Shown: positions 26,164-35,677 of the stretch, in pieces
How positions within the stretch are numbered: the first letter of the stretch is position 1
Layout: each line of letters opens with the position of its first letter
NCBI GenBank assembly: GCA_934899185.1
Contig: CAKXYI010000001.1
Location: forward strand, 310,001-374,000
Direction of reading: 5' to 3'
Source: an uncultured Lachnospiraceae bacterium
Lineage (GTDB): Bacteria; Bacillota; Clostridia; Lachnospirales; Lachnospiraceae
Length of the DNA: 64,000 nt
The notes under the pieces: model-generated
Seen by the model: the letters and a program-made list of their open reading frames with translations, nothing else
Databases searched by the model: none
What the model was told of the DNA's origin: nothing
Translations under genes and position numbers: made by a program

Positions 26164-27579
26164 CTATGCCAGTCCTTCTTCTTCGACCCCCATCGCATCC
26201 ATGCGATAATTGAGCAGGCCCATAGGCAGGTTTGGATTGTAGTAAGGGTCACCTTCTGCCAGCAACTCAGCCCATTTTTCCAGCATTGCCTCGTGAGAAA
26301 ACTGACTGCTCTCATCCTGTTTGCCGGGGCTTTTGACAATGATCCCCGGATCTACGATCGTGCGATAGCCTGCTTTCTTTGCCCGCAGGCAGAAATCCAG
26401 CATCTGCTCTCTGCCGGAAAGTTTCGAATCCAATCCTCCCAGTTTGCGATAAACTCTGGCATCGATCATACAGTAGCGGAAATCGACCATACTGACCTCC
26501 CGCGGAATGCCTGCCAGATTATCATATGTCGTCTGATAGATCTTTGTATCGTAAAATGCCGGGTAGATGTCTCCCTGCGCATCATATAAAAAGCCAGAGT
26601 TTTCCATGGCAAAGCCGCCTTTAAAAAAGCGCGCTCCCACAACAGCAACATCCTTTTGGCACAAATGCCCGTACATCTTCTGTAAATTTGACCGCGTCAA
26701 GGCACGCACCGATGGTTCATGCAAAAACATATAGTCACGCTGCTGCGTCGCCACGCCCTTTCCATCATAGGGAATCTGCCACCATGCCCCACCGGAGACC
26801 GGCGTGATATGACCGTCCAACCGGATGCCCTGCCGTTTTAAGGATGCTTCTACTGCAAGGATGTGTTCTGCCACAAAGCGTTTTTGCCAGATTTTTTCTT
26901 CTTTACGCGGTAGCTTTTCCCGCATTCTCTCATGGTATAAAAGCATAGGGATCCGAAGGCTCTTCCCCTTTCGTTCCACCAGACGGAGCAAATATTCATA
27001 GACACAGGCATAGGATAACTGTTGGCGAAACTCACCCAGAGCATACGCAGCCGGACAGGAAACCAGAAAATGCTGCCCGATATAATTGCAATGCCGCAAA
27101 AGTTCCAGATTCAGTTCCGGTTTAAAATGCGGTTCCATGCGGTCCTGTCCTACCAGCATATCGTGATCCATATAGATCAGATCCGGCGTTTTCTCCTGCT
27201 TTTGCATAAAGCGGTTGTAGGCCCCGGCGATCTGCAAAAGGGCATCCGGCTGCAGTCTGTCATGCTGTCCTACAAAGAAAATATAATTTTCCTCTAGGTC
27301 ACGTTCCTTTTTCCCAAAGTCCGCCATCACATAATGAGAGCCTATGTTATACGCATAGGCTCTCCCCTTAGAATTCTTTAATTGTCTGTAATGCGCCCGG
27401 TCATCCTCCGGGAAAAATTCGGATACCATGGCAGAAAAGCCATAGGACGGATTCTGATCCAGCACATAGAGTTCCCATCTGTCATAGATCTGGGAAACCA
27501 GTGATTCCAGCAGATCGCGAAAATAGACCTCTTTCGTTTCATGTAGCCATACAATGACTGAAATTCCCGGCATCTCCAT
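26164..27579 (-). CDS. Family 2-type glycosyltransferase
   Basis: A 471-residue protein starting MEMPGISVIVWLHETKEVYF. Its N-terminal half has GT2 topology (DRWELYVLDQNPSYGFS; YIFFVGQHDRLQPDAL; LIYMDHDML). A second GT2-like half follows (ARFFKGGFAMENSGF..., GGLDSKLSGREQMLDFCLRAKKAGY). The HDR motif occupies the place of the usual DDD/DXD, so metal coordination may be atypical. Its start overlaps the stop of the sugar-phosphate transferase gene by one base, so the pair is translationally coupled and may add the first two sugars. Confidence 0.82.
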   Translation of the reverse strand: MEMPGISVIVWLHETKEVYFRDLLESLVSQIYDRWELYVLDQNPSYGFSAMVSEFFPEDDRAHYRQLKNSKGRAYAYNIGSHYVMADFGKKERDLEENYIFFVGQHDRLQPDALLQIAGAYNRFMQKQEKTPDLIYMDHDMLVGQDRMEPHFKPELNLELLRHCNYIGQHFLVSCPAAYALGEFRQQLSYACVYEYLLRLVERKGKSLRIPMLLYHERMREKLPRKEEKIWQKRFVAEHILAVEASLKRQGIRLDGHITPVSGGAWWQIPYDGKGVATQQRDYMFLHEPSVRALTRSNLQKMYGHLCQKDVAVVGARFFKGGFAMENSGFLYDAQGDIYPAFYDTKIYQTTYDNLAGIPREVSMVDFRYCMIDARVYRKLGGLDSKLSGREQMLDFCLRAKKAGYRTIVDPGIIVKSPGKQDESSQFSHEAMLEKWAELLAEGDPYYNPNLPMGLLNYRMDAMGVEEEGLA

Positions 27580-28988
27580 TATTTTGATCCCTTTCCCGTA
27601 AGCACAACCCCAATGGTCTTAAACAACAACATGATATCCAATCCCAAGGACCAGTTGGAAATATACTGGGTGTCCAATGCGACCACATCCTCAAAATCCG
27701 TGATGTCGCTTCTTCCACTGACCTGCCACATGCCGGTCAATCCCGGTTTGATTCCCAATCTTGCCTTGTGATGATATTCATAATTTAAAAATTCATCCTC
27801 TGTCGGTGGACGCGTACCCACCAGACTCATATCGCCTTTTAGGACATTCCAGAACTGTGGCAGTTCATCAATGGAATACTTTCGCATAAAATGACCGATT
27901 GGTATGATACGCGGATCATTTTCCATCTTGAACATATTGCCGCTCATCTCGTTATCCTTCATCAATTCCGCCTTGCGCTCCTCTGCATCTACATACATAG
28001 AGCGGAACTTGTAAAAATTGAAGCGTCTGCCATTTTTGCCGATCCGCACCTGTTTGAAAAAGATCGGTCCCGGCGACTGGATCTTGATAATAGGTGCAAA
28101 GATAACAAAAGCGATCGCCGTCAGTGCCAAGCCTACAATACCGCCTGCAATATCCATCAGACGTTTTACAAATAATTGTCTGGCATTGGCAATGTGCATG
28201 CTGGATGTCAGGACAATGAAACTTCCATAGTTTTCAATACGACGGTTTGGCACCATCTGCTTGGTATTGATCAGGCTGATGTGTGCCGTGATGCCAAGTT
28301 CCACCATCTCTGTCGCAAGTGCCTCAGACGAAGATCTGGTATTACCGTTGATAAATACCTCGTCCACCACATTTGTCCGCAGATATTCCATAAAAGTATC
28401 TGCGCTGGCAACGACCGGAATCCCCTGTATCGTCTGACCCCGCATATCTTTATCAATAACAACGACACCGGACACCTTAAAATCGGTGTATTTATCATGT
28501 GCGATCTCGTTTAAGCACTGGTCTACCGTATGGGTATCTGCCACAACCAACATCCATGCCTTATTCTGATCTTCCAACTTGCGCTTGCGGATGACTCTTT
28601 TTAAGATCACCCTGCTAAAATAGGACAGGATGATAAAAAGTCCCAAAAAGACAAAGAGCATCTGTCTGGAATACTCCACAGAGGTCTTTGTCGCATACAT
28701 ATAGACCAAAACACCGCCCCAGACCACAAGGCAATGGGTCATAGTCGAGCGTAATTCCTGATACTTGTTTCGCCGCAGGATACCCGTGTATGCCTCTGAA
28801 AAAAAGACCACACACACATCGATCAAAAGCGCGATCACCGCAATTCGCACATATAATTCGTGACTAAAAAGCCATGCATGCTCAAAACGCCAGCCATACG
28901 CCAAAATGAGCGCCAACTCCATCATGAGCATATCTAAGATCGTAAAATCCAGATGCTTCATCCAACTACGTTTTTCGTCTCGGTACAT
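27579..28988 (-). CDS. Undecaprenyl-phosphate sugar phosphotransferase
   Basis: A 469-residue polyisoprenyl-phosphate hexose-1-phosphate transferase of the WbaP/WcaJ type. Four or five N-terminal transmembrane helices lead to a nucleotide-binding-like soluble domain (VSGVVVIDKDM..., IQGIPVVASADTF), another helix (GGIVGLALTAIAFVIFAPI), and the catalytic domain with SPGPIFFKQVRIGKNG, FYKFRSMYVDAE, IDELPQFWNVLKGDMSLVGTRP and GLTGMWQVSGRS. It starts repeat-unit synthesis on the lipid carrier. Length fits the long form of the family. It marks this region as an exopolysaccharide or capsule locus. Confidence 0.95.
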   Translation of the reverse strand: MYRDEKRSWMKHLDFTILDMLMMELALILAYGWRFEHAWLFSHELYVRIAVIALLIDVCVVFFSEAYTGILRRNKYQELRSTMTHCLVVWGGVLVYMYATKTSVEYSRQMLFVFLGLFIILSYFSRVILKRVIRKRKLEDQNKAWMLVVADTHTVDQCLNEIAHDKYTDFKVSGVVVIDKDMRGQTIQGIPVVASADTFMEYLRTNVVDEVFINGNTRSSSEALATEMVELGITAHISLINTKQMVPNRRIENYGSFIVLTSSMHIANARQLFVKRLMDIAGGIVGLALTAIAFVIFAPIIKIQSPGPIFFKQVRIGKNGRRFNFYKFRSMYVDAEERKAELMKDNEMSGNMFKMENDPRIIPIGHFMRKYSIDELPQFWNVLKGDMSLVGTRPPTEDEFLNYEYHHKARLGIKPGLTGMWQVSGRSDITDFEDVVALDTQYISNWSLGLDIMLLFKTIGVVLTGKGSK

Positions 28989-29069
28989 TCATGCCTCCTG
29001 TACGCCCATAACTCCCTACAAGGATGCTTTCATGCTCCCTGCGCGTTTTCTCTGTCGTGTAAAAATCTC

Positions 29070-29267
29070 TTATGCCTTTGCCTTACCGTGGATAAACAAC
29101 CAAGACTGCGCGTAATCTTCGCGCTGTTCGTCGCTCATCTGCGAGTATTCTACAAAGGTCAGACGGGATGGCAGCATCTGCACGCCACTACATTTGTGAC
29201 ATTCAACTTCTTTTCTGCGTGATACTGTGCGAATCCATCCACATTCCGGACAGATGAAAACTTTCAT
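29070..29267 (-). CDS. Small zinc-ribbon protein (65-66 aa)
   Basis: The product begins MKVFICPECGWIRTVSRRKE and has a second pair, CHKCSG, so CxxC...CxxC can bind one zinc. Two adjacent ATGs (29270 and 29267) overlap the stop of the upstream UDPGP gene (ATGATGA arrangement), so it is translationally coupled. No enzyme motif is present. It may be a small metal-binding partner or regulator in the polysaccharide operon. Confidence 0.7.
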   Translation of the reverse strand: MKVFICPECGWIRTVSRRKEVECHKCSGVQMLPSRLTFVEYSQMSDEQREDYAQSWLFIHGKAKA

Positions 29268-30490
29268 CATAACTCTACTCCATTCCTCTCCAATAATTCT
29301 CTTGCTGAATCCAAAGAATCCACACCATGCAAATTCTTGATCGGTGCAAATTCCTTTTCTCTGACGACCTCATAAGGCAGATTGTCATCCATCATACGGA
29401 TCATATCTACCACAAGTGTTTCAAACTTGTAGCCATTTGGTGACTCCGGCTTGATCAGATTGCCCGCCTCATCAATATATGGGATCTTTTTCTCCACTAC
29501 ATGTACCGGAAGATGGCGTCCCACGATCTCTTCCAACTTATCTACACGGAAAATGTAATTTAAGATCACACCAAAAGCATAGAGCAGATTGCCCTTTTCA
29601 TCGGTACTTTCTGCCATTTCCTTGCTCATTTCATAGTATTCCACAACGGAAGGCTTTCCATCCTCCAGGCAAAGAACCCCCATCTTCTCATAAGCGTCTA
29701 CCTTGCGAACCACCTTACTGCCGCTGACCTTACCACTGAGAATGGTTGCTCCGACAAAAGCCGGATCACAGATGCGCTGCAAGACATTATCTACCGCGAA
29801 AATGTTGATCCATTCTACACCACGCTTATGTACGTCTTCCAAAAGACCTGCCTTTTTCAAAGATGAGAACCAGCCGCCATTGCCGTTTGGTGATGTTGCC
29901 AGACGTCCCGGCTCCTCTAATAACAACTTGCCATCATAGTCGACAGCCGCTGCCATCTCCTGTACGAAGAAAGCGACATCCTCTTTCGGATAACCGAAAT
30001 AATCATGTTCTTCGAAAAAGCGGATGGTCTCGTCATTGTTCTTCTCGCTGGTCATGATATATAGCGGAATGCTCCTGCCTGCTACGCTTGTCACATCCAT
30101 CAGATTGTGGATGAGGCTTTCAAATAAGTACAGAGTACGGTTGATGCCCACATTTAACTCGCCCTTTGGCTTGTCCAACCCCAGACGTGTTCCCATACCA
30201 CCTGCCAGTAAAAGCGCTGCAACCTTGCCTGCCCGGATCGCCTCATAACCGGCTTCCTCGAACTCTGCGCGTCGAGCATTGATCTCATCGATATCCACGG
30301 CACTGAGCGGAGAAATCTCCCCTACCGGGACTTTTTCCTGCACACCAGCCAGTGCCAGATCGTCCCAATTCACCTCGGAAATCTGGGTCAGAAGTCCCTC
30401 CTGTGCCTCCGCGGATAAGTCGTCAAAATGTCTGAGGACATGTTCTTGTCCGTGTTCTTTTAAAATCTTTTCTGCTTCATTTCTCGTCAT
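29267..30490 (-). CDS. UDPGP-type nucleotidyltransferase (UDP-sugar pyrophosphorylase)
   Basis: A 407-residue enzyme of the eukaryotic-like UAP1/UDPGP family. The uridylyl-binding signature is LLLAGGMGTRLGLDKPKGEL (residues about 91-110); later PLYIMTSEKNN, ATSPNGNGGWFSSL and FAVDNVLQRICDPAFVG fit UDP-N-acetylhexosamine or UDP-glucose pyrophosphorylases. It makes UDP-sugars from UTP and sugar-1-phosphate, supplying the glycosyltransferases around it. Which sugar is used cannot be decided by reading; the NGNGG loop leans towards the UAP1 group. Confidence 0.88.
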   Translation of the reverse strand: MTRNEAEKILKEHGQEHVLRHFDDLSAEAQEGLLTQISEVNWDDLALAGVQEKVPVGEISPLSAVDIDEINARRAEFEEAGYEAIRAGKVAALLLAGGMGTRLGLDKPKGELNVGINRTLYLFESLIHNLMDVTSVAGRSIPLYIMTSEKNNDETIRFFEEHDYFGYPKEDVAFFVQEMAAAVDYDGKLLLEEPGRLATSPNGNGGWFSSLKKAGLLEDVHKRGVEWINIFAVDNVLQRICDPAFVGATILSGKVSGSKVVRKVDAYEKMGVLCLEDGKPSVVEYYEMSKEMAESTDEKGNLLYAFGVILNYIFRVDKLEEIVGRHLPVHVVEKKIPYIDEAGNLIKPESPNGYKFETLVVDMIRMMDDNLPYEVVREKEFAPIKNLHGVDSLDSARELLERNGVEL

Positions 30491-30530
30491 TACAATACCT
30501 CTCCCATCTCATATCTGTCCTTGATCGTAT

Positions 30531-32348
30531 CTATTCTACCGTCCCGCCATACATAATCGGCAGATGCGTAGGATCCTTTAACTTGTAGAGCGTATAGCCC
30601 AGATTCGGATACTCAGCCACCTGCGTCATGGCATCGGCTTCCTCTATGGTATAGGCATCATTTGACACCAAAATATAATCCAACTTCTGCGGTGCCTCGT
30701 AGCCGCCATACTTGACTACTTCTCCCTCGCTCCACAAACCATATTTTTTGATATCTCCTTGCGTCAAGGCAAAATACCAGCCCCCTGCAATACCGATATT
30801 GCGCACATTGTCACAATCGATCAGAAATGTGTCGAGCAATTCTTCATGGGTAACCGGCTCTATGACCCCAATACCGACATCCGCATGTTCCCGCACAAAA
30901 TCACATACCTGCTCTGCCTCAGCCGTTTCTACCTGCGTATGCGTATGTGTTTTATACTGGACATATGTGGATAATATATTATTGCCAAGTGATACGATCA
31001 AAATTCCTGACAATAACAATGTAACAAAAAACTTGCTCTTATTATAAAACAGATAGGTAAAAATTGCCACTATTACTATCAAAAGCAGAACGCAAAGCCT
31101 TGCCTTGTATGGCAAAAAAGTATGTCCGTCCTGCGAAAATAGTTGAACGAAAAAGAGCATGGTGTGGTCGATCGTCTGTCCGTTAAAGCCGACAAAAGTG
31201 ACTAGACATACGCCAAGGACTGCCGTCAAAGCCAAAACATGACGGAAAGCAAAGACCGGTCTTTTTTGTTCCAGCAGATGAAAAAGAAGAATCAAAAACG
31301 GCACAAAAAGATACTCCACATAGCGGATATGCGCACGCGGGGTCAGGCTTGGATAATCCTCATAGATATAGATCGTATAGGACACAACTGCCGCTGTGAC
31401 CACGATCACATAGACCAGAAAGAGGCATAATTTTCTGGCGTTTTCCTCCATCGTTCTGCCAAAGATGACCGGATAAAGTACCGGCAAGAACAAAAAGGCG
31501 ATCAGTGTGCTCACGATAAAAAAGAGGGTTCCATATAAAAGATACCAAAATCGTTCCCGCAAAAGTGTCAGATCAAATCCCAGTTGATAATACTGTGTTC
31601 CCGCATTGGAGAACAGGTAGACCCCGATACAGGCGATTGCCATCAAAAGCAGTGCCAGAAGGATTTTCCAGGTCTGCTTTTTGCCCGGTGCCACGCCGTC
31701 CTTTTTCATCTCTTTCCGATGCACCCAGCCCAGCAGGCGGTCTGTCACAAAATATAAGACCAATGCCACCGGTATCACAAGTACCAGTTCCTTAACCAGA
31801 TATGCCAGCAGCCAGACCAGTACCGTCACGACCAGCATGAGCATCTTCTTTTTTCCCTGCCAAGCATCGGTCAGTAACTGATAGATCAGATAGATCAATA
31901 GTACCATGACCGGTATAAAGAGGACTTCACTGGCATAGGTCATAGAATAGGTCATGGTCGCAGACAGGGCATAAAAAAGCAGACTCCATCTGCGAAATCT
32001 TTCCTCTTTCAAAAGTTTCTTTGCCAAGGCATTAACCGGAAAGAGCCCCAAGGACATGACAAGTGCACTGATAAATCCTATGGCCATCGTCCGCACCCTG
32101 AGGTTTGAAAAGGCAAATGCCGGTGCGATCAGAAGCGAATAGCCGATCTTGCCAAAATCTGTTGGCAGATTGAATGCCAAAACCTTGTGCTGGTTCCACA
32201 AACTGGCTGCTGCCGACAAATATAAAGTTTCGTCCGGATAACAATTAACGGTACGGGGATAGTAACATCCCAGCACCGTTCGAACGATCACGCTGATCCC
32301 AAAGACCACCCATACAAAGCGGTTCTCCTTTTTATGTATCCATGTCAT
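30531..32348 (-). CDS. GT-C fold membrane glycosyltransferase (ArnT/PMT-like)
   Basis: A 605-residue protein with about 11-13 transmembrane helices. The first extracellular loop has YPDETLYLSAAASLWNQHK, where the D-E pair fits the acidic catalytic motif of GT-C enzymes using lipid-linked donors. A C-terminal soluble domain (about 500-605) follows. The frame is open upstream to 32780, but that part overlaps the GtrA gene in another frame; ATG 32348 with AGGAG is the start. It follows GtrA by 11 bases. GtrA partners often flip the lipid-linked sugar that a GT-C enzyme uses. Confidence 0.8.
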   Translation of the reverse strand: MTWIHKKENRFVWVVFGISVIVRTVLGCYYPRTVNCYPDETLYLSAAASLWNQHKVLAFNLPTDFGKIGYSLLIAPAFAFSNLRVRTMAIGFISALVMSLGLFPVNALAKKLLKEERFRRWSLLFYALSATMTYSMTYASEVLFIPVMVLLIYLIYQLLTDAWQGKKKMLMLVVTVLVWLLAYLVKELVLVIPVALVLYFVTDRLLGWVHRKEMKKDGVAPGKKQTWKILLALLLMAIACIGVYLFSNAGTQYYQLGFDLTLLRERFWYLLYGTLFFIVSTLIAFLFLPVLYPVIFGRTMEENARKLCLFLVYVIVVTAAVVSYTIYIYEDYPSLTPRAHIRYVEYLFVPFLILLFHLLEQKRPVFAFRHVLALTAVLGVCLVTFVGFNGQTIDHTMLFFVQLFSQDGHTFLPYKARLCVLLLIVIVAIFTYLFYNKSKFFVTLLLSGILIVSLGNNILSTYVQYKTHTHTQVETAEAEQVCDFVREHADVGIGVIEPVTHEELLDTFLIDCDNVRNIGIAGGWYFALTQGDIKKYGLWSEGEVVKYGGYEAPQKLDYILVSNDAYTIEEADAMTQVAEYPNLGYTLYKLKDPTHLPIMYGGTVE

Positions 32349-32359
32349 ATCTGACTCTC

Positions 32360-32821
32360 CTACTTTTTCCCACGAAATACGATCAACTTGCTGAACACAT
32401 AATTGAGTACGATCACAATGATCTGTGCCAGCATCTTGATCAACATGTTTGGCAAATGATAAACCTCGATGCAGAAATATAGCATCATTTCCTCTATGCC
32501 AAGCGTCAGCAGACGTCCCAAACAAAATCCGCCCAACTGCACAAAGAAGGCATACACGCCCTTGGGGTGAAAAATAAATACCCAGCGCCGGTTCGTGTAA
32601 AACGCAAACAAAGTGGCAAAGATCCAAGCGATCGCATTTGCCACTAAGACACCAAGATCTATGGTCTCGGTAAATAAGGAATATACAAATAAATTGATAA
32701 GTACTGTACCTAATCCAAATAGAGCATAAAGCCACATCTCCCGATACTTGTAATAAATCGGACGAAACCAGCCAAGCCATGATACGGATACAACCCGATC
32801 AAATATATCTTCTTTTCTCAT
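32360..32821 (-). CDS. GtrA-like membrane protein
   Basis: A 153-residue protein with four transmembrane helices and the GtrA pattern (ALFGLGTVLINLFVYSLF, ANAIAWIFATLFAFYTNRRWVF, QIIVIVLNYVFSKLIVF). GtrA-type proteins are thought to flip polyprenyl-phosphate-linked sugars across the membrane. It lies directly before the GT-C gene and probably works with it in side-chain glycosylation. Confidence 0.92.
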   Translation of the reverse strand: MRKEDIFDRVVSVSWLGWFRPIYYKYREMWLYALFGLGTVLINLFVYSLFTETIDLGVLVANAIAWIFATLFAFYTNRRWVFIFHPKGVYAFFVQLGGFCLGRLLTLGIEEMMLYFCIEVYHLPNMLIKMLAQIIVIVLNYVFSKLIVFRGKK

Positions 32822-32909
32822 CCATTCCCTCCTACAGGGAGTATTTATCTACAGAATGAATGCATTTTACCACTTTTGTAAGAGAGTGTCAAAAACCTTG
32901 TCTGACCTC

Positions 32910-33704
32910 TTATGCCAACTTGCAATAGCCCATGCGAATATGGTCCGCCAGCATGGCAATAAACTCCGAATTGGTTGGTTTCCCCTTGCAGTCATCCACC
33001 GTGTAACCGAAAATATAATCGATCATCTCCACACTTCCGCGTGCCCAAGATGTCTCGATCGCATGACGTATCGCACGCTCGACGCTTGCCGCCGTCACAC
33101 CAAACTGGTCTGCCAGACTCGGATATAACCGTTTTGTGACAGAGGAGATATATTCAACGCTCTGTAGGGTCATAAAGATTGCCTCACGCAGATACTGATA
33201 ACCGTTTAACTGCGCCGGTACACCGACTGCCAAAAGAAGTCTGGTAATCTCACGGCGGATGCATGCCGCCTCATCTGTTTGAGGATTACTGTAGACACGC
33301 GTTAAGACATTTTTCTTTTGTCCCTGCATCCGGTCTTCAACACTCCGCTTAATCTCTCGCAGGATCAGATCCGCGTGGAAAGGTTTGATAATGTAATATT
33401 CTGCACCTTTCGCAAAAGCATCAGCCGCCACACGCTCGTCCCCAAGTGCGCTGACCATAATGAACTTGGTCGGAATATCCTCCTCCGCTTTTACCTGACT
33501 TAAGACCTCTAACCCATCTCCTAAGGGCATGACAACATCCAATAACATGACATCCGGTTTCTGGCTCTTCACCAAAGCCAGGGCTTCCACACCGCTCATC
33601 GCTTCGCCAACGATCTCCAGATCTGTGTCCATTTCCGCGATCGTGCGAAGCATCTGCCGCGAAAGTTCGTTATCGTCTGCTATACCAACCCTGATCTTCT
33701 TCAT
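32910..33704 (-). CDS. spo0A: Sporulation master regulator Spo0A
   Basis: A 264-residue response regulator. The receiver domain has the acidic pair in VGIADDNE, the phospho-acceptor Asp56 in MLLDVVMP and lysine in YYIIKPF. The C-terminal domain matches Spo0A closely: VGVPAQLNGYQYLREAI, SVERAIRHAIETSWARG (recognition helix) and FGYTV...GKPTNSEFIAMLAD. It activates sporulation genes when phosphorylated. Unusually it lies between a GT2 and a GtrA gene, not next to spoIVB, so it may be a relocated copy or the order is lineage-specific. AAAGGAGA precedes the start. Confidence 0.95.
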   Translation of the reverse strand: MKKIRVGIADDNELSRQMLRTIAEMDTDLEIVGEAMSGVEALALVKSQKPDVMLLDVVMPLGDGLEVLSQVKAEEDIPTKFIMVSALGDERVAADAFAKGAEYYIIKPFHADLILREIKRSVEDRMQGQKKNVLTRVYSNPQTDEAACIRREITRLLLAVGVPAQLNGYQYLREAIFMTLQSVEYISSVTKRLYPSLADQFGVTAASVERAIRHAIETSWARGSVEMIDYIFGYTVDDCKGKPTNSEFIAMLADHIRMGYCKLA

Positions 33705-33746
33705 TATACATGTTCTCCTTTTTCCACCGTTTACGAAAAAGCAGAC

Positions 33747-34712
33747 CTATATCCACAGATACATCCATCCGGTTCCCTGATTTCTCGTAAAACCATACTT
33801 TTTGTAGAATTTTATACGCTGCCATTTGGACAATTTCTCTATCTCGGAAAAGTCTTCCAATATTTTCTTTTGTTTTTCCGGAAGGGCATCAACCAAATAC
33901 ATCTGCCCTGCCAGATTCCTTCCCTTTTGCAAAAAAGCCCGCTTCTGCTGCATAAAACGACCGCTGCATAAATCTATCAGATTGCGCTTGATCTTATCCG
34001 CCTTGCTCTCCGTCCTGGCTCCCATCTCATTGTTGGCATGCTGCCTGTAATATGCGCAGGCCTCATCCACAACTCCGACATGTTCTGTGCCATATGCCGC
34101 CGCCAAAGCCAAGACCCATACATCATGCATCTCAATCTTGGTCGGATCCTGCAACTCTAACGCCACATCACGCAGCGGACGATTAAAAAGCATGGTACAT
34201 CCTGCCGCCGGGTTATCCATAATGATCTCTGCCATAGACGTACGGTAAGGATCCCGTCCGATATAGCGGATGAAAGACGGAGCAATCTCATGCAGATTCT
34301 CATCAACCACCTGCATATCCGTAAAAACACAGAATGCCTGATATTTGTCCTGGCAAAGAGTCTCCGTCTGTTTCATCTTTTTGAAACTTTTCTCAATCTT
34401 GTCCGGCATCCATACATCATCCTGGTCAGCGAACATATAGTAGTCGGATTCCACCTGCGCAAGCATCCACAAAAAATTATCCTTTGCAGATCCCTGTGCT
34501 TGACCCTCAATGATCATAAAGTGATACGGATGATCTTCCACCCACTTTTTAAGAATATGCATTGTCTGATCTGTCGAACCGTCATCATGAATATAGCAGA
34601 TAAAATCATCTTCCGTCTGTTTTTCCAACGACCGTAACATCTCTTCTACATATTTTTCGCCATTGTAGGTTGCCATTAGGATTGCAATCGTTTTTGCATC
34701 ATTTTTTATCAT
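33747..34712 (-). CDS. Family 2 glycosyltransferase (rhamnosyltransferase-like)
   Basis: A 321-residue GT2 protein beginning MIKNDAKTIAILMATYNGEKYVEE, with CYIHDDGSTDQT and MFADQDDVWMPDKIEKS. The FADQDDVW motif is typical of capsular and O-antigen rhamnosyl or galactosyl transferases. It closely resembles the transferase at 47-48 kb in layout. It lies upstream of spo0A on the same strand, with a 42-base gap. Confidence 0.92.
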   Translation of the reverse strand: MIKNDAKTIAILMATYNGEKYVEEMLRSLEKQTEDDFICYIHDDGSTDQTMHILKKWVEDHPYHFMIIEGQAQGSAKDNFLWMLAQVESDYYMFADQDDVWMPDKIEKSFKKMKQTETLCQDKYQAFCVFTDMQVVDENLHEIAPSFIRYIGRDPYRTSMAEIIMDNPAAGCTMLFNRPLRDVALELQDPTKIEMHDVWVLALAAAYGTEHVGVVDEACAYYRQHANNEMGARTESKADKIKRNLIDLCSGRFMQQKRAFLQKGRNLAGQMYLVDALPEKQKKILEDFSEIEKLSKWQRIKFYKKYGFTRNQGTGWMYLWI

Positions 34713-34840
34713 TTATGCCACCTCGTCTTTTCGTGCTATCATTTTAACACCCTATCCATATTGACTCAAGTAACATTCCATGATTCCATCTTCCCTATGA
34801 ACTTTTTCACACTTGCGTATTATATCAGACCCAAGAGTCG

Positions 34841-34925
34841 AAAATCTCACCTAGATTTTTGTACTTTACTCGATTATAATGGTAACGCAAGTAGAAATTT
34901 TAGACTTCTGGGAGATAAAAGTCTA
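34841..34925 (+). promoter_or_regulatory. Control region of the XRE/S24-like gene
   Basis: The upstream region has an inverted repeat AAAATCT/AGATTTT (34841-34859), a TATAAT at 34875-34880, and a hairpin TAGACTT/AAGTCTA (34901-34925) whose loop holds the GGGAG ribosome site and whose 3' arm touches the ATG. This suggests autoregulation at operator or mRNA level. Confidence 0.5.
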
Positions 34926-35677
34926 TGACAAGTATTGAAATCACACGAAATTTTACCGAAAATCTGGAAAAAGTAAGAGAAGAACGCGGATGGACGCAGG
35001 CACAGATGGCGGAGAAGTTACAGATGTCTCTTTCTTCTTATAAGTATATGATATCCGGCAAATCTGCCAAGATCCCTATTTATGTTGCCTATCTGGTCTA
35101 TCAAACAACGGGAAAATTTTTCTTTGAACTATGTGGTGACATTGTACCCGAGATGAGTCTTCTCATGGATTACCGTCAACTATCCAAAGAGCGTCAGCAG
35201 GCGATCCGTACCTCTATCGCAATGGAACGTGCCATCGCAGCCCAGTCGCCGGAAGCCACCCTCCAGACGAAGGATGCACCGGAGGAACTCCTACCTCTTT
35301 ACACCATCCTCGGAAATATGGAAGATGGTATGTATTATGATACTTCTAATGTGGAGTATTTTAATGTTGCACCTTACCGCACCTTTTATGGGGATGAGGT
35401 CACATGTGGTGTGCGCGTCACGACCAACCATTTGCACCCGGCATATCACGCAGGCGATATTTTGTTAGTCTGCCAGCGCCCCCCAAGAGACGGTGACACC
35501 GGACTTTTTCTCAATAAGAAAAACCGCCGTTTGTATATCCGGCGATTTCGTCAAACAGAGCCCTGCCGTCTGGAACCGGTCACCGAGTATGGTGAGACGA
35601 TCACAGTCGACAGTTATGATTACAATGATATGTACCAATGGGTCAAATTCGGTTATGTGGTTGCCACGATCAGATAA
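34925..35677 (+). CDS. XRE-type regulator with S24 (LexA/CI-like) domain
   Basis: A 250-residue protein with an N-terminal HTH (VREERGWTQAQMAEKLQMSLSSYKYMISG, about 15-45) and a C-terminal S24-like fold (NHLHPAYHAGDILLVCQRPPRDGD..., RLYIRRF). In cleavable repressors the first segment contains the catalytic Ser of GDSM and the second a Lys; here they read TTNHLHP and LYIRRF, so the Ser-Lys dyad is missing and self-cleavage is not expected. It is the only plus-strand gene between 34 and 50 kb and its last 25 bases overlap the 3' end of the convergent Spo0A-like gene. Confidence 0.82.
   Translation: MTSIEITRNFTENLEKVREERGWTQAQMAEKLQMSLSSYKYMISGKSAKIPIYVAYLVYQTTGKFFFELCGDIVPEMSLLMDYRQLSKERQQAIRTSIAMERAIAAQSPEATLQTKDAPEELLPLYTILGNMEDGMYYDTSNVEYFNVAPYRTFYGDEVTCGVRVTTNHLHPAYHAGDILLVCQRPPRDGDTGLFLNKKNRRLYIRRFRQTEPCRLEPVTEYGETITVDSYDYNDMYQWVKFGYVVATIR

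Noticed and set aside
32349..32780. N-terminal extension of the GT-C protein
   Set aside because: The extra 144 residues are GtrA coding sequence read in another frame; ATG 32348 with AGGAG is the start.
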